Positions 38,043-49,940 of a stretch of 64,000 bases of DNA are shown one piece after another; position 1 is the stretch's first letter; each line of letters starts with the position of its first letter. A model generated the notes under the pieces. The model had not been told where the DNA came from, did not search any database, and worked only from the letters and a program-made list of their open reading frames with translations. A program made the position numbers and the translations under genes. Source of the DNA: Artemia franciscana (taxonomy: Eukaryota; Arthropoda; Branchiopoda; Anostraca; Artemiidae); assembly GCF_032884065.1 (NCBI RefSeq), contig NC_088868.1, forward strand, positions 39,238,867 to 39,302,866, given 5' to 3'.

Positions 38043-38171
38043 TATGCGAATATGCAACATTCTTCGCTGTCCCATTGTCTGTGCATATAAACAGATTGTC
38101 AGGTTTACTGACTCTTGAACATGCAACATATAATTGTCCATGGGAAAAACAATCCGTATTCAGATCTATAT
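38043..38171 (-). pseudogene. Helitron helicase C-terminus, copy 2 (truncated)
   Basis: Same sequence as copy 1 from the [13 protein letters not shown] block to the ATGCGAATA point. There it joins directly, at 38042, to the RESKKRK-encoding repeat of the next unit. The junction identifies it as part of an internal tandem duplication, not a separate insertion. Confidence 0.85.
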
Positions 38172-38757
38172 TTCATTATTCTAATGATGTGTCCTTGTGT
38201 CCCGGTCGTCATTTATATTCTCTGTGTCCCGGTCGTCAATTGTGTCCCGGTGTCCCAGTTTGTAATTTCTCTTTGAGTGTCCCGGTCGTCATTTATATTC
38301 CCTGTGTCCCGGTGTCCCGGTCGTCTTTTGTGTCCCGGTGTCCCGGTCTGTAATTTCTTTTCGAACAATCTCTGTGTCCCGGTCGTCATTTATATATCCT
38401 GCCTGTGCCCCCGGCGCCCCCGTTGTAGTTGTGTCCCTGTGTCCCGGTCGTCATTTATATTCTCTGTGTCCCGGTCGTGATTTGTGTCCGGATGTCCCAG
38501 TCTGTAATTTCTCTTTGAGGTTCCCGGTCGTCATTTATATTCCCTCTGTCTCGGTCGTCATTTGTGTCCCAGTCTGTAATTTCTCTTTGAGTTTTTTTTT
38601 TTAGTTTTTTTTTAGTTTTTTACCGTTTTTCTTTTTTCAGTTTTCTTTTTCTTCTTTAATTTTCAGCGTCACTATAAAATACATATCGCCGAACCTTTGT
38701 TTTTTTAACTTAAATCTGGTAGGCATTGATCACCTTATCCAAGTCAAAATCCAAAAC

Positions 38758-39150
38758 CTAATCATCATCGCTATCATTTTCAGTTTTGATATGTTTTGAC
38801 TCTCGCTGTCCAGGTGGATTTTCATCTAACTGCGCGGTTTTGCGTTCTTTAGCCGCAAGCCTGTTTTCTTGCTGTTCTTGTGATTCCTCGGCACGCTTTC
38901 TTTTCTTACTTTCTCTATAAGCCGCAAGCCTGATTTCTTGCTGTTCTTGTGATTCCTCGGCACGCTTTCTTTTCTTACTTTCTCTATCAGCAGCAAGTTT
39001 TTTGGCATAGACTCTTTGAGCAGCTTCCTCGGCTGTTGCCATTGTAGGTTCTTCAGTCATTTTACAATTAAACATTTTTCCGTGAACGAATGTCTTAAAT
39101 ACCTTTAATGACGTCATCGTCATAACAAACATGACGACAACTAACTTCAT
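38758..39150 (-). CDS. Helitron-encoded N-terminal fragment, charged repeat protein
   Basis: A 130-codon frame beginning near MKLVVVMFVMT, with a more plausible in-frame start at MTEEPTMATAEEAAQRV. It carries two full copies of a unit of about 26 residues (RESKKRKRAEESQEQQE), then ERKTAQLDENPPGQ and an acidic tail (ENDSDDD). Arg/Glu/Gln-rich repeats of this kind stand at the N-terminus of many arthropod Helitron Rep/helicase polyproteins. Here the frame runs to a stop soon after DDD in place of continuing into Rep, so it is a remnant and not a host gene. A KKRK-type nuclear localisation sequence is visible. Confidence 0.7.
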   Translation of the reverse strand: MKLVVVMFVMTMTSLKVFKTFVHGKMFNCKMTEEPTMATAEEAAQRVYAKKLAADRESKKRKRAEESQEQQEIRLAAYRESKKRKRAEESQEQQENRLAAKERKTAQLDENPPGQRESKHIKTENDSDDD

Positions 39151-39370
39151 GACGTCAGTCGATACACAAACATGACTTCACTCGATACACACACAGACAA
39201 CTTATTTATATATATATACTAGCTGTTGGGGTGGCGCTTCGCGCCACCCCAACACCTAGTTGGTGGGGGCGCTTCGCGCCCCCCCAAGCCCCCCCGCGCG
39301 CGTAAGTCGTTACGCGCCATATTAGTTACGCGCCATTGTAGTTGTGTCCCTATGTCCCACCTGTGAATAT

Positions 39371-39513
<143 letters not shown>

Positions 39514-39516
39514 TTT

Positions 39517-39728
39517 AACTACGTAAAACTTGCGAATATACAACATTCTTTGCTGTCCCATTGTCTGTGCATATAGATAGATTTTCAGGTTTACCGACTC
39601 TTGAACATGCAACACATAATGGTCCATGGGAAAACAATCCGTATTCAGATCTATACCTCATGATTCTAATGATTGCCCTTGAGCTTTGTTGATGGTGATT
39701 GCTAATCGACCATTCCCTGAGTCGCCAT
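39517..39728 (-). pseudogene. Helitron helicase C-terminus, copy 3 (longest)
   Basis: The minus strand extends further upstream than the other copies, including GRLAITINKAQGQSL, the conserved helicase motif of Pif1-like enzymes (pattern .AMTINK.QGQ). After that come a stop (TGA), the GIDLNTDCF block, a one-base deletion in the A-run near 39630 that shifts the frame, and the VACSRV...KNVVY end. Clearly dead, but diagnostic of Helitron origin. Confidence 0.88.
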
Positions 39729-40009
39729 CGTCATTTATATATCCCCCTGTGCACCCCGGCGTCCCCTTTGTAGTTATGTCCCTGTGTCCCGGTCGTCATT
39801 TATATTCCCTGTGTCCCGGTCGTCATTTGTGTCCCGGTGTTCCAGTCTGTGATTTCTCTTTGAGTGTCTCGGGCGTCATTTATATTCCCCCTGTGCCCCC
39901 CGGCGTCCCCATTGTAGTTGTGTCCCTGTGTCCCGGTCGTCATTTATATTCCCTGTGTCCCGGTCGTCATTTGTATCCCGGTGTCCCGGTCTGTATATAC
40001 ATTCGTTTT

Positions 40010-41010
40010 TTAGTTTTGTTTTTCTCCTTTATTTTTTTCCTCTTTTCTTTTTTTTCTTTTTTAGTTTATTTAGATTTTAAGATTTTTTAGTTTTTTTATT
40101 AGTTTTTAGTTTTTTTGTAGTTTTTACCATTTTTTTAGTTTTTTTTTTTACTTATGTCCTGGTCGTCATTTATACTCCCTGTGTCCCGGTCGTCATTTGT
40201 GTCTCGGTGCTTGTTGATTGCTAATTTATATTATATTTATATTTATATTTTTTATATTTATTAATATTTTTTTAGTTTTCTTTTTCTCTTATTTTTCAGT
40301 TTTTCCTTTTTTTTAGTTTTTTCTTTTTTAGTTTTTAGTTTTTTTTGTTTTTTACCTTTTTTTAGTTTTTTTAGTTTTTTTAGTTTTTTAGCTTTTTTAG
40401 TTTTTTTATTAGTTTTTAGTTTTTTTTTTAGTTTTTGCCTTTTTTTAGTTTTTTCAGTTTTTTTTGTTTTTAGTTTTTTACCTTTTTTTTAGTTTTTTTT
40501 AGTTTTTTAGCTTTTTTAGTTTTTTTTTCTTTTTAGTTTTTTTTGTAGTTTTTACCTTTTTTAGTTTTTTTTCTTCTTTTGTATTAGTGTGAAATAATTC
40601 AGACGTCATATGCGGACAAACACGACGTCACTCGACAGACAGACAGACAGACATAACCCACAAACAACTTATTTTTATATATATTTATTCATATTTTCTT
40701 AGTTTTCTTTTTCTCTTTTATTTTTCAGTTTTTTCCTTTTTTTTAGTTTTTTTCTTTTTTAGTTTTTAGTTTTTTTTAGTTTTTTACCTTTTTTTAGTTT
40801 TTTTTTAGTTTTTTTAGTTTTTTAGCTTTTTTAGTTTTTTTATTAGTTTTTATTTTTTTTGTAGTTTTGCCTTTTTTTATTTTTTTCAGTTTGTTTTTAG
40901 TTATTAGATTTTTACCTTTTTTTAGTTTTTTTTTAGTTTTTTAGCTTTTTTAGTTTTTTTTTCTTTTTAGTTTTTTTTGTAGTTTTTACCTTTTTTAGTT
41001 TTTTTCTTCT
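40010..41010. repeat. T-rich AGTTTTTT minisatellite, two related blocks
   Basis: Irregular runs of TTTTTTAG, TTTTTACC and TTTTTCTT occupy about 40010-40585 and recur at about 40700-41010. Each block is followed by the same sequence: GTGAAATAATTCAGACGTCA, then GCGGACAAACA. The repetition shows two overlapping Helitron 5' ends. Confidence 0.85.
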
Positions 41011-41140
41011 TTTGTATTAGTGTGAAATAATTCAGACGTCATATGCGGACAAACATGACGTCACCTGATCCACAGATCCACAGATCCACACACAGACAAC
41101 TTATTTATATATATATATATATATATATCATGAAAAGAGA
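40690..41140 (-). mobile_element. Helitron-like element, 5' part only
   Basis: A third copy of the T-rich block and 5' end (GACGTCA near 41035 and 41057, a CAGATCCA triplet repeat, then ACAGACAACTTATTTATATA), closing with an (AT) run to 41138. No 3' end or helicase is attached, so it is a truncated or stacked insertion. Confidence 0.7.
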
Positions 41141-41166
41141 AATCACTAATGCTACAGCACAAACAC

Positions 41167-41196
<30 letters not shown>
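41106..41196. repeat. Short (AT)n and A30 runs
   Basis: Alternating AT at 41106-41138 and a run of about 30 A at 41167-41196. The A run could be a retroposon tail, but no SINE body is recognisable. Confidence 0.7.
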
Positions 41197-41198
<2 letters not shown>

Positions 41199-41249
41199 AC
41201 AGAAGGAGAAAAGGAAGACTGTTTTCCTAAATTAGTGATTAATATAGAC

Positions 41250-41845
41250 TAGTACTTGAATGCGGCCTTAACCCTACTCATCCATACAATCACATAGGTC
41301 AAACAGCAGAGCCACACACAATCAACCATAAAGAATAATCCATGGACAGGCAGTCATGTCGGCAATAAGTATAAGTCGTCATTTACCTAACAATAGAAAA
41401 AATAATATAGACAAATAATTCAGAGGCAACACCCAACATAAGGGCTCATCAGGAGAATACACTGGCCTATATAGGGTTTCGCCACTCTAAATTCTCTACC
41501 CAGCACAGTGTTGTGGCTACCACAGAATATCCATGGCATCCCCACGTCAGGTATCACCCCCAAAATACATGCCTATGAAAAAAAAAACAGCAAATGTAAA
41601 ACAACCAAGTAAAACCAAAACAAGCTTATCCTGTTAATATATCCCTCCCTTTAGCAACAATAGGTAAACTAAATATTATAAATTTTACCAAATCACAAAT
41701 ATTAACACATTGCAAAAAACCTGAATGAACTAAACAATTATAGAATTCATCTTTACCATGTGGCTAATTTTTTAAAAAATCCGCTCAATTAGAAACATAA
41801 TTCAAAATAGATGGCGCTGTGACAACATTTCTCGAACCTCCGAAA
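41250..41845 (-). other. 3' flank of the Penelope-like element
   Basis: Non-coding sequence after the RT stop codon in element orientation. It holds a CTGATGAG motif followed by a CCC/GGG hairpin (minus strand, 41452-41430) and, 5' of it, CGAAAC (41481-41476), resembling parts of a hammerhead ribozyme core; see findings. Confidence 0.4.
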
Positions 41846-42505
41846 TTAGTTAAAAATTTCTTTAAGTATTTCTAGATAATTCTTTTGATATTTATTTAGA
41901 AGTTCGTTATAGTGAAAACTAAATTTTTTAAATTGCCAAGTTAATTTATTTGCAGAAAAACCTCTTGATATCAATTTTTGGCTTAAGATTTTACATCTAT
42001 TTTTAAAATCAATATAATTACTACAAATCCTTGCATAACGAAGTAACTGTGAGAAAAACGCTGAATGTGTGATATTTGAGTGTATATTACTTTCAGGGAA
42101 TGGGAAACTAATCACTTCAAAATCAAAATCATCCGTTTTATTATACATTTTAAAACTTAATTTATTATTATCACAAATATTAATATTTAAATCTAAGAAA
42201 TGATCTTCATGACCAGCGCCATGACTAGGCTCAAGAATAAGCTCTGATGGATATATATTTTTAGAAATATCAATGAAATCCTTACAATTTAAGACCAAAA
42301 TATCATCTAAATATCTTTTATTATTTGACAAAGCATGTTTTAAATTAATTGGATTATTCTTATCCATCATATATTTATATTCTAGTTGACTTAAAAACAA
42401 GTCAGCTATAAATGGGCTGGCATTCCCCCCCATGGGAATTCCCATAATTTGCTTGTACAAATCACCCCCAAATCCTATATAAGTATTGTATAAAACAAAT
42501 TCCAA
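41846..42505 (-). CDS. Reverse transcriptase of a Penelope-like retroelement, 5'-truncated
   Basis: An uninterrupted 219-codon minus-strand frame. RT motifs are LYKQIMGIPMGGNASPFIAD (residues about 17-36) and KRYLDDILVLN (about 62-72), keeping the catalytic Asp pair. A thumb-like region follows: ILEPSHGAGHEDHFLDLNIN, then SFPFPESNIHSN, then FFSQLLRYARICSNYIDF. The wording matches the EN-linked Penelope-like RTs (Naiad type) that I recall as common in invertebrate genomes; this is recalled and not checked. The frame continues upstream of its first Met (LLEF...) to about 42515, where it breaks into a short (TA) run, so the N-terminal part and any GIY-YIG nuclease are missing. No C-terminal nuclease follows the stop. 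An open frame this long in a sea of broken ones suggests a young copy. Confidence 0.8.
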   Translation of the reverse strand: MEFVLYNTYIGFGGDLYKQIMGIPMGGNASPFIADLFLSQLEYKYMMDKNNPINLKHALSNNKRYLDDILVLNCKDFIDISKNIYPSELILEPSHGAGHEDHFLDLNINICDNNKLSFKMYNKTDDFDFEVISFPFPESNIHSNITHSAFFSQLLRYARICSNYIDFKNRCKILSQKLISRGFSANKLTWQFKKFSFHYNELLNKYQKNYLEILKEIFN

Positions 42506-42539
42506 TAACTCAAAATATATATATATAGATTTAACGTTA

Positions 42540-43000
42540 ACTGTATCGGCAGTCAGATTTTAAGATACAGCAACGTGTCTAATACTTGCAAAAACCACTA
42601 AATAAGCCCTTAACTATAGTAGTATGTGGAGACGCCTGAGAGTCTGGTTCAGACAAATTAGAATTGAAGTCTCCGGCTATAAAACAAGTTAATCCTGGAC
42701 GCAGAATTTCTTCTACACGAGAATCTAACTCTTCGCATGATAAAGCAAATAATCGCTTTGACTGATCGCTGGAGTAATTAGTGATTATACATACTAAACA
42801 CATAAGCACAGGAATCCACTCTCACGGCTAAATATTGATCATTTAGCTCGAACATGCTAGAAAAGAAACCTGATCTAGCGAAAGCAGCAAATTTACCAGA
42901 GAGTCTGCCAGGTTATTTCGCTTTCTGGCAGGCACAGTGTACGATGTCTTCCCATCAAGTGTAATTATGATGTTACCATGTTTAGTAAGAAAATGTTCCT
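42540..43000 (-). mobile_element. Non-LTR endonuclease fragment
   Basis: Minus-strand frame 42809-42579 reads LMCLVCIITNYSSDQSKRLF, then LTCFIAGDFNSNLSEPDSQA and TTIVKGLFSGF. The GDFN motif identifies an apurinic-type endonuclease. The same family recurs, more decayed, at 34953-35177. It continues in broken frames from the zinc-knuckle fragment upstream. Confidence 0.8.
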
Positions 43001-43352
43001 AGAGAGAAATCCCATTATAACTGGAGCTGAGGCTTTGCAAAACAGAAAGTTTATAAAATGTAAATGATCCGTTTATATTCCATGATAGTAGAAACGAGTC
43101 CATAGGCTTAAGTTCTGTGTTCGGGCTCTTTGCAAAATAGCACATATGAACATTGATCTTGCGACAAACGCAAAAAATACTTTTTTGGCCTTGAGTATCA
43201 GGCGTCAATTTGTGATCAAGGGAGCCACATTTATAACACAGTACACTGTTATTACAATTCACGGTGAAGTGACCGATTCCATGGCAATTAAAGCAGTGAC
43301 GGAGTAGGAATACAAACTCTTCAGCTGGAAGGCGTTCATATCCAACTTTCAT
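43000..43352 (-). pseudogene. Non-LTR ORF1 zinc knuckles and start of ORF2
   Basis: A 117-codon minus frame contains HCFNCHGIGHFTVNC, a perfect C-x2-C-x4-H-x4-C knuckle, and CYKCGSLDHKLTPD, a second knuckle in which the last Cys is Asp. It then runs into DSFLLSWNINGS, the opening of an endonuclease (pattern .L.WNI.G). ORF1 and ORF2 appear fused in one frame, or the ORF1 stop has been lost. Confidence 0.75.
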
Positions 43353-43517
43353 TGATGCTTTCAGAAACGTATCAAGATCATTTCAAGACGGAAAGTAAAC
43401 CTTAAATGCTTGAGACTTGCCACAATGTACTGTTTTAGTGCACTTGGGAATTAGCTGTTGGGGATTAGCTGTTGGGGATTAGCTGTTTAAGCGACGTACG
43501 TCTAAATTTTATGGCAC

Positions 43518-43988
43518 TCATTGAATCGCGGCAACAAAAGCTGGCTCCTTGAGGGAAATGTAGAGCGAAGATTCGGTGCCCATAACATTTTTGACTATCT
43601 GGCCTGTAATTTTCTTAGACCGAACCACAAGTTTCCACTCGTCGTTAGACCGGCATAACTCGGCTATAATGTTTGGATTTGGTTGCACCTTGTCGGTGAA
43701 TGTTTTCCGTTCATTTGGACGTTTAAAGGTCTTTTGGGGAGTTCTGAAGTATAACAGGGTAGACTGATGAGGGAGGTGCTGATTGAGGAGGCTGGAACTG
43801 GTCAGCCAGGCTGGTGGGAAGCGGCTAGCATTCAACATAAATCCATCTAATTTTCTCAAAAATTCATTTACTTTCAAAACTACTGTGGCGTGAACACACT
43901 CACCAATGGCAGGTACTTCACACGGACTGAAAATTGCAAACTTCGGGATCAAAACATTTTGCTTTGCCGATGTGACAGCGACTAGCAT
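43518..43988 (-). pseudogene. Probable ORF1 N-terminal part of the same non-LTR element
   Basis: A 156-codon minus frame with no named domain (FSPCEVPAIGECVHATVVL, VNEFLRKLDGF, EWKLVVRSKKITGQIV). It ends about 165 bp upstream (in element sense) of the zinc-knuckle frame and shares its orientation, so I read it as the N-terminal ORF1 segment. Between the two lies a triplicated ATTAGCTGTTGGGG (43450-43491). Confidence 0.5.
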
Positions 43989-44123
43989 ATTTCCGTGATA
44001 TTGTTATCATCCTTGGCTAGGAACCATCCGGGTTTGGATATCCAGCACATTATGAAGGGTCTTCTTAGGTTGTAAAACTGCATCGTGTCGTAAAACTGCA
44101 ACACAATATGCAGTTAACATACA

Positions 44124-44227
<104 letters not shown>

Positions 44228-44313
44228 TAACCAAAGCTCATATGGGTCTTGAAATTGAAATTTGAAATTTGAATTCATTTATTTATTTATTAACAATGAT
44301 GTTCAGAGAATAC

Positions 44314-44556
<243 letters not shown>

Positions 44557-44630
44557 CGAGAAAAAAGCTCGTTATATATAACGAGAAAAAAAGCTAACGA
44601 GAAATTTTGGACAAAAAATATTTATGTGCT

Positions 44631-44670
44631 TGACGTCATTTTCATACACAGCAGTATGGAAATGACGTCA
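44631..44670. repeat. 17-bp inverted repeat with TGACGTCA at both ends
   Basis: TGACGTCATTTTCATAC and GTATGGAAATGACGTCA pair with one mismatch around a 6-base loop. TGACGTCA is itself a palindrome and the consensus of the CRE/bZIP site. The similar GACGTCA blocks in the Helitron 5' ends (41035, 41057) make a transposon origin possible. Confidence 0.85.
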
Positions 44671-45013
44671 CACTTCCGTGGAAAATTGAAGGTTTTCATG
44701 TATGGAGAAGTTTATATTAAATTGCTTAAAGAGCAAATTACTGGTATTTGCAAACATATTCGGATATATTTGGATAAGGGATTGCAACAGTTCTAAAGCT
44801 TAGAATTGAAAATCAAAAGTTAGAAGCTTAGTAGGAATCGTTACAAGAAATCAGACTTTATAAAAAGAAAAAAAAAAAAGAAAACCGAAAGTTTGAAGAT
44901 TAGTACATATTGTTGTAGAAATGGAACTAGCTTCAATAATCAAATATCTATGAACAGATTCAGTATAAAAAGACATTAAATTGTGTAAAGAGCAAAAAAC
45001 TGGTAATTGCAAA

Positions 45014-46189
<1,176 letters not shown>

Positions 46190-47734
46190 TCAACGTCAAG
46201 TTACTTAGCCCCCGAACTAGTTTTGATTTTGTTCAAAATACACACTAGCATCCCCTTAAAGTTTCATTTTAACGATCTTAGACATTCCAGATACATTGTA
46301 GTTACACCCTTTTAGCATCCATATGTAGTTAAACACCCCCGCAATATGCCCTGAAAGCTTCAACTTAACACTTTCAGCCGTTTCTAAATGTTCCAAATAC
46401 GCTATTCTGACTGACTTTGATGGACATCACATATATTTTAATATAACACCCCGAACTGTTTACTCAATATTGCAAGTACTCCCTCTGGACAATCTAGATA
46501 GAATCTTTTGATGTATTTATCCCCCCCAACTTTCCCTGAAAATAAAAATAATACCTATTCTTTTCTTAAGACATTGTATCTATGCTATTTTGACAACCTG
46601 GCTGCAATTAAGCTCTTTTGGTTTGGTTTAATAGTAGTATCATCAGTTGTAATAGTAGTAGCCGTGGAAGTTTCAATTTGATACCCTCAGCATTTTTTTT
46701 TTACATATTGCTGATATCTCAAAAATATCTCAATGACAGCCAGCATAGAGACAGTGCTTTTAGGTTTAGTTTTATAGCTGTTTGAATTTTCACCGAAAGC
46801 TTTTACTTCATATCTTATTCCTGGCCTACGATATCCCGCTTATATAATTTTTTAAACCTAGATACATTTCAACTATTTTGATTTCGTCCAATGGGAGCAG
46901 CAATTACGGAAGAAATAGTGACAAAAACGTCTAAAGTAGCCTTGAAAGTGTTACCTTAATACTCTAAGGGTTTGTTGCAATATTGCTACACCCCTATGAT
47001 AAACTAAATATACATAGTGTGTTTTAATTTAGTTCAATCCCCCTCAAAATTCCTTGAAAGTTCCACGTCAATGCTCCAAGTCGTTAATTTGGTATACTAA
47101 TATGGCCTTCTGACATTCTTCTTGGACATGTGTTATGATTTAATTCAACATCCTCCTCTATCATCTCTATGCGTTTCACCTTAAAAACAGTAGCCTAGGT
47201 AGTAGCAGTAAACGTGGTAACAGTAGTATTAGTATGCACATATTATCTTTACTCAGTTCAACAATCGCTCAATATACCCTAAAAGATTTTAATTAAATGC
47301 TCTAAGCCGTTGTTAAGACATTGCTGATACACACTTTTTACAACCTACATTCACGTTGTGTGTTTTATTTAGTTCAACACCCCCCTAAAAATTCCCTGAA
47401 GGGCTCACCTTCAAAACCTTAGCCTCAATAGTAATGATAGTCTTAGTAATACTGGTAGCATTAGTGACATAGCATCTTTGTTTTGTTTTTCAATATCCCC
47501 ACTCAACATACCTTGAAAGTATCTACTTGATATCCTAAGTAATACATGGGACATTGTCGATTCATCCTTATGAAAACCTCCATGTAAATGGTTTCTTTTG
47601 ATTTAGTTTAACATATTCTCAATATCCCTTGGAGTTCTCACCTTAACAGTCTCAGTTTTATTAGTATTAGCACTAGTACTAGTAACAATAGTAGGAGTAG
47701 TACTAATAGTAGTAGTATCGCTAGTAGTAGCAGC

Positions 47735-47780
<46 letters not shown>

Positions 47781-47945
47781 TTGGTAGTAGCAGTAGTAGT
47801 CGTAGTAGTAGTAGTAGTAGTATTAGTAGTAGTAAAAGCAGCAGCAGTAGTAGTAATAGTAGGTGTAGTAGCAGTAGTAGTAGTAGTAGTATGTGTAGTA
47901 GTATTAGTAATAGTAGCAGTAGTAGTAGTAGTATATGTAGTTGGT

Positions 47946-47993
<48 letters not shown>

Positions 47994-48680
47994 CCAGTAC
48001 TAAGAGTGGTACTAGTAGTAGTAGTAGTAGTAGTAGTAGTGATAGCAGTAACAGTAGTGGCAGTAAGAGCAGCAGGAATAGCAAGCACAAATTACCTTTT
48101 GTTTAGATCAACATTCCCCTCAAAATGCTCTGTAAGTTTCAACTCAATTCTCCAATTCAATCGTAAGGTATTGCTGATACGCTCTTTTGACAACCTGCAC
48201 ATATAGTTTGTTTCGATTAAGTAGTAGTACAAGTAGCAGTAGTATTATACCCATATCTCCTTTCGGTCAGTGGAATATCCTCCTCATCAAGCCCTGAAAG
48301 TTTCAGTTTAAAACTCTAAAGCATTCATAAGATATGGCTGATATGCACACTTGATCACTTGTTTCCATCTAGTTTCTTTTGATTTAGTTCAATTTCGCAC
48401 TCAACATTACCTGAAATTTGCACCTGTATGCAATAGAAATATTAATTGTAGTATTCATAGCAGTGGCAGTACTAATATACTACTAGCAGTAGTAATATAC
48501 TACAAGTGATAGTAACATTAGCAATAGTAGCATACACATATTGCATTTTGTCAATTGATTAACCCTCTCATCATTCCCTTAATGTTCCGGCTTAACACGC
48601 AAAACCATTCTTGAGATACGTCGTTTTGAGAGCTTCCATAAACAATGTTTTTTTTTTTAATCAGCTCTCTGCTCGACATA
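46190..48680. repeat. Degenerate tandem array of ~110-230 bp units
   Basis: Diverged blocks recur, each combining GATTTAGTTCAACACCCCC-like, CCCTGAAAGTTTCACCTCAA-like and GCTGATACGC-TTTTGACAACC-like words. Examples lie near 46320, 46490, 47030, 47150, 47360, 47610, 48100, 48270 and 48380. Spacing varies through indels and inserted TAG repeats. There is no reading frame. It is an old minisatellite-like array. Confidence 0.7.
47640..48085. repeat. Compound (TAG)n microsatellite
   Basis: AGT/GTA trinucleotides with scattered interruptions, embedded in the degenerate array. It produces long Thr-, Leu-, Val- and Ser-only reading frames in several frames, which are artefacts. Shorter AGTAGT clusters recur at 48225-48250 and 48440-48530. 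Confidence 0.95.
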
Positions 48681-48844
48681 CCCAGAAAGCTGTGCTTGAG
48701 TGCCCTTAATCTTTTTGGACGGAAAAGTCAAAGATATACTCATTTTTCAATAACAAATACTCCACGCAACAGTGGGTGAATTAAACAGCTTACTACTCCA
48801 GCCCTAAGGGATGTTGGACCGTTCAACTATTCTGAGCAAAATGT

Positions 48845-49940
48845 TTGAAAGTACGTGCAGTATTTTTAGGTCTGGTAAAACTCTTCGACGTGATGGATCA
48901 TGAACTTCTTCTTAAAAAGTGTGAGGCGTATGGTCTGAGGGGAAAAGAGTTGAATTTCTTGACAAGTTTTTAAGTAATTGTTAACAGTATGTTCAACTAA
49001 ATGATTCTTCTTCTGGAGAAAAAATGGTTGAAATAGGTGTTCCGCAAGGATCAGTTCATGGTCCTATATTATTCTTGATATTTATAAATGGTTTACCAAA
49101 TTCTCTAAATAATTTTTGCTACAGAATAAATGAACTAACGGTTAACCCTGCTAGCGAAAAAGTTTTACTTTTCGCTGTTGACACAACAGCAATTACCCTA
49201 GCTAAGACAGTGCAGCTGCTTGAGAAGTTAATGAGGGAATCAGTTGATGACCTGGCTGAGGGTAAATAAGCTAAGGATAAATATAAGCAAGTCTAATTTT
49301 GTGATTTTCTCACGATCGCCGGAATTTTACCCATGGATGAAGGAATTAAATACGTCTAATGGAGTTATAAAACGAACCGTTTCTTTTAAATACCTCGGGA
49401 TCACAATTGATGAAAATTTATCTTTTAAGCAGCATGTAACTTTAACTAGTACACCCTATTTATATACTTTATCGTTCAAGTATTTGGCTCTCCACTTTTC
49501 CATCTATCCTTAAGCCAATAAAAGTTCCACAAAATTACGTAGTTAGGTTTTTAGCAGGGATTCCTCCTCGTCAGTCTGTTTGGGAACTTTATCCAACCTT
49601 GAAAATTTTGTCAGCTGCGAGCCTCCGTGAATTTGTGTATTTTCGTCTATTTTTGGAGTATTGCAGGATGTTCAACCACGCTGTTTTAGTGATTTATTAT
49701 ACGTTAGGCCTTTTGTTCATTTACACTATAAAAGGGGTAATGTTGATTTAAGTGTACCTAGAGGCATATCTTCCCATTCATGTTTTTCTGTTTTATATAA
49801 AGGTACACGGAAATGGAATAGTTTGACTAGTAATATAAAGAGTATTGGACACCCTGTAATATTTCGAAAAACCATTAAGGAACTGCTTTTGTGTTTTGAT
49901 TTATTCATTTATTTTATTTATTGTGGGGTCTATGATGATA
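48845..49940 (+). mobile_element. Non-LTR reverse transcriptase fragment (jockey-superfamily type)
   Basis: Broken plus frames run in order: KLFDVMDHELLLKKCEAYGL (RT motif with FDxVDH), then GVPQGSVHGPILFLIFINGL, then LLFAVDTTAI where the catalytic pair ADD has become AVD. Next come VNKLRINISKSNFVIFSR and FKYLGITIDENLSFKQHV, then the C-terminal block (LSVPRGISSHSCFSVLYKGT, RKWNSL). The stop after the AVD block and later shifts show decay. It differs from the RTE- and CR1-like families elsewhere in the window. Confidence 0.85.

Larger units (their letters stand above)
36939..39218 (-). mobile_element. Helitron-like element, deletion derivative with internal tandem duplication
   Basis: The 3' end on the minus strand is at 36939. 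A C/G-rich stem-loop (GGCGCGAAGCGCC core) is followed by AACAGCTAG and then a T, fitting the Helitron 3' rule of a hairpin just upstream of CTRR inserted before T. Inside, in element 5' to 3' order, are an N-terminal Rep-type ORF (39150-38758), a GTGTCCCGGTCGTCATTTAT minisatellite, and a helicase C-terminus. This module is then repeated in part (junction at about 38042, minisatellite, helicase C-terminus). The 5' end is near 39200-39218 (TATATATAAATAAGTTGTCT on the minus strand). The central replicase and most of the helicase are missing, so it is non-autonomous. Confidence 0.85.

Noticed and set aside
47603..48206. Long Thr-, Leu-, Val- and Ser-rich ORFs
   Set aside because: Translations of a TAG trinucleotide microsatellite, open in several frames on both strands.
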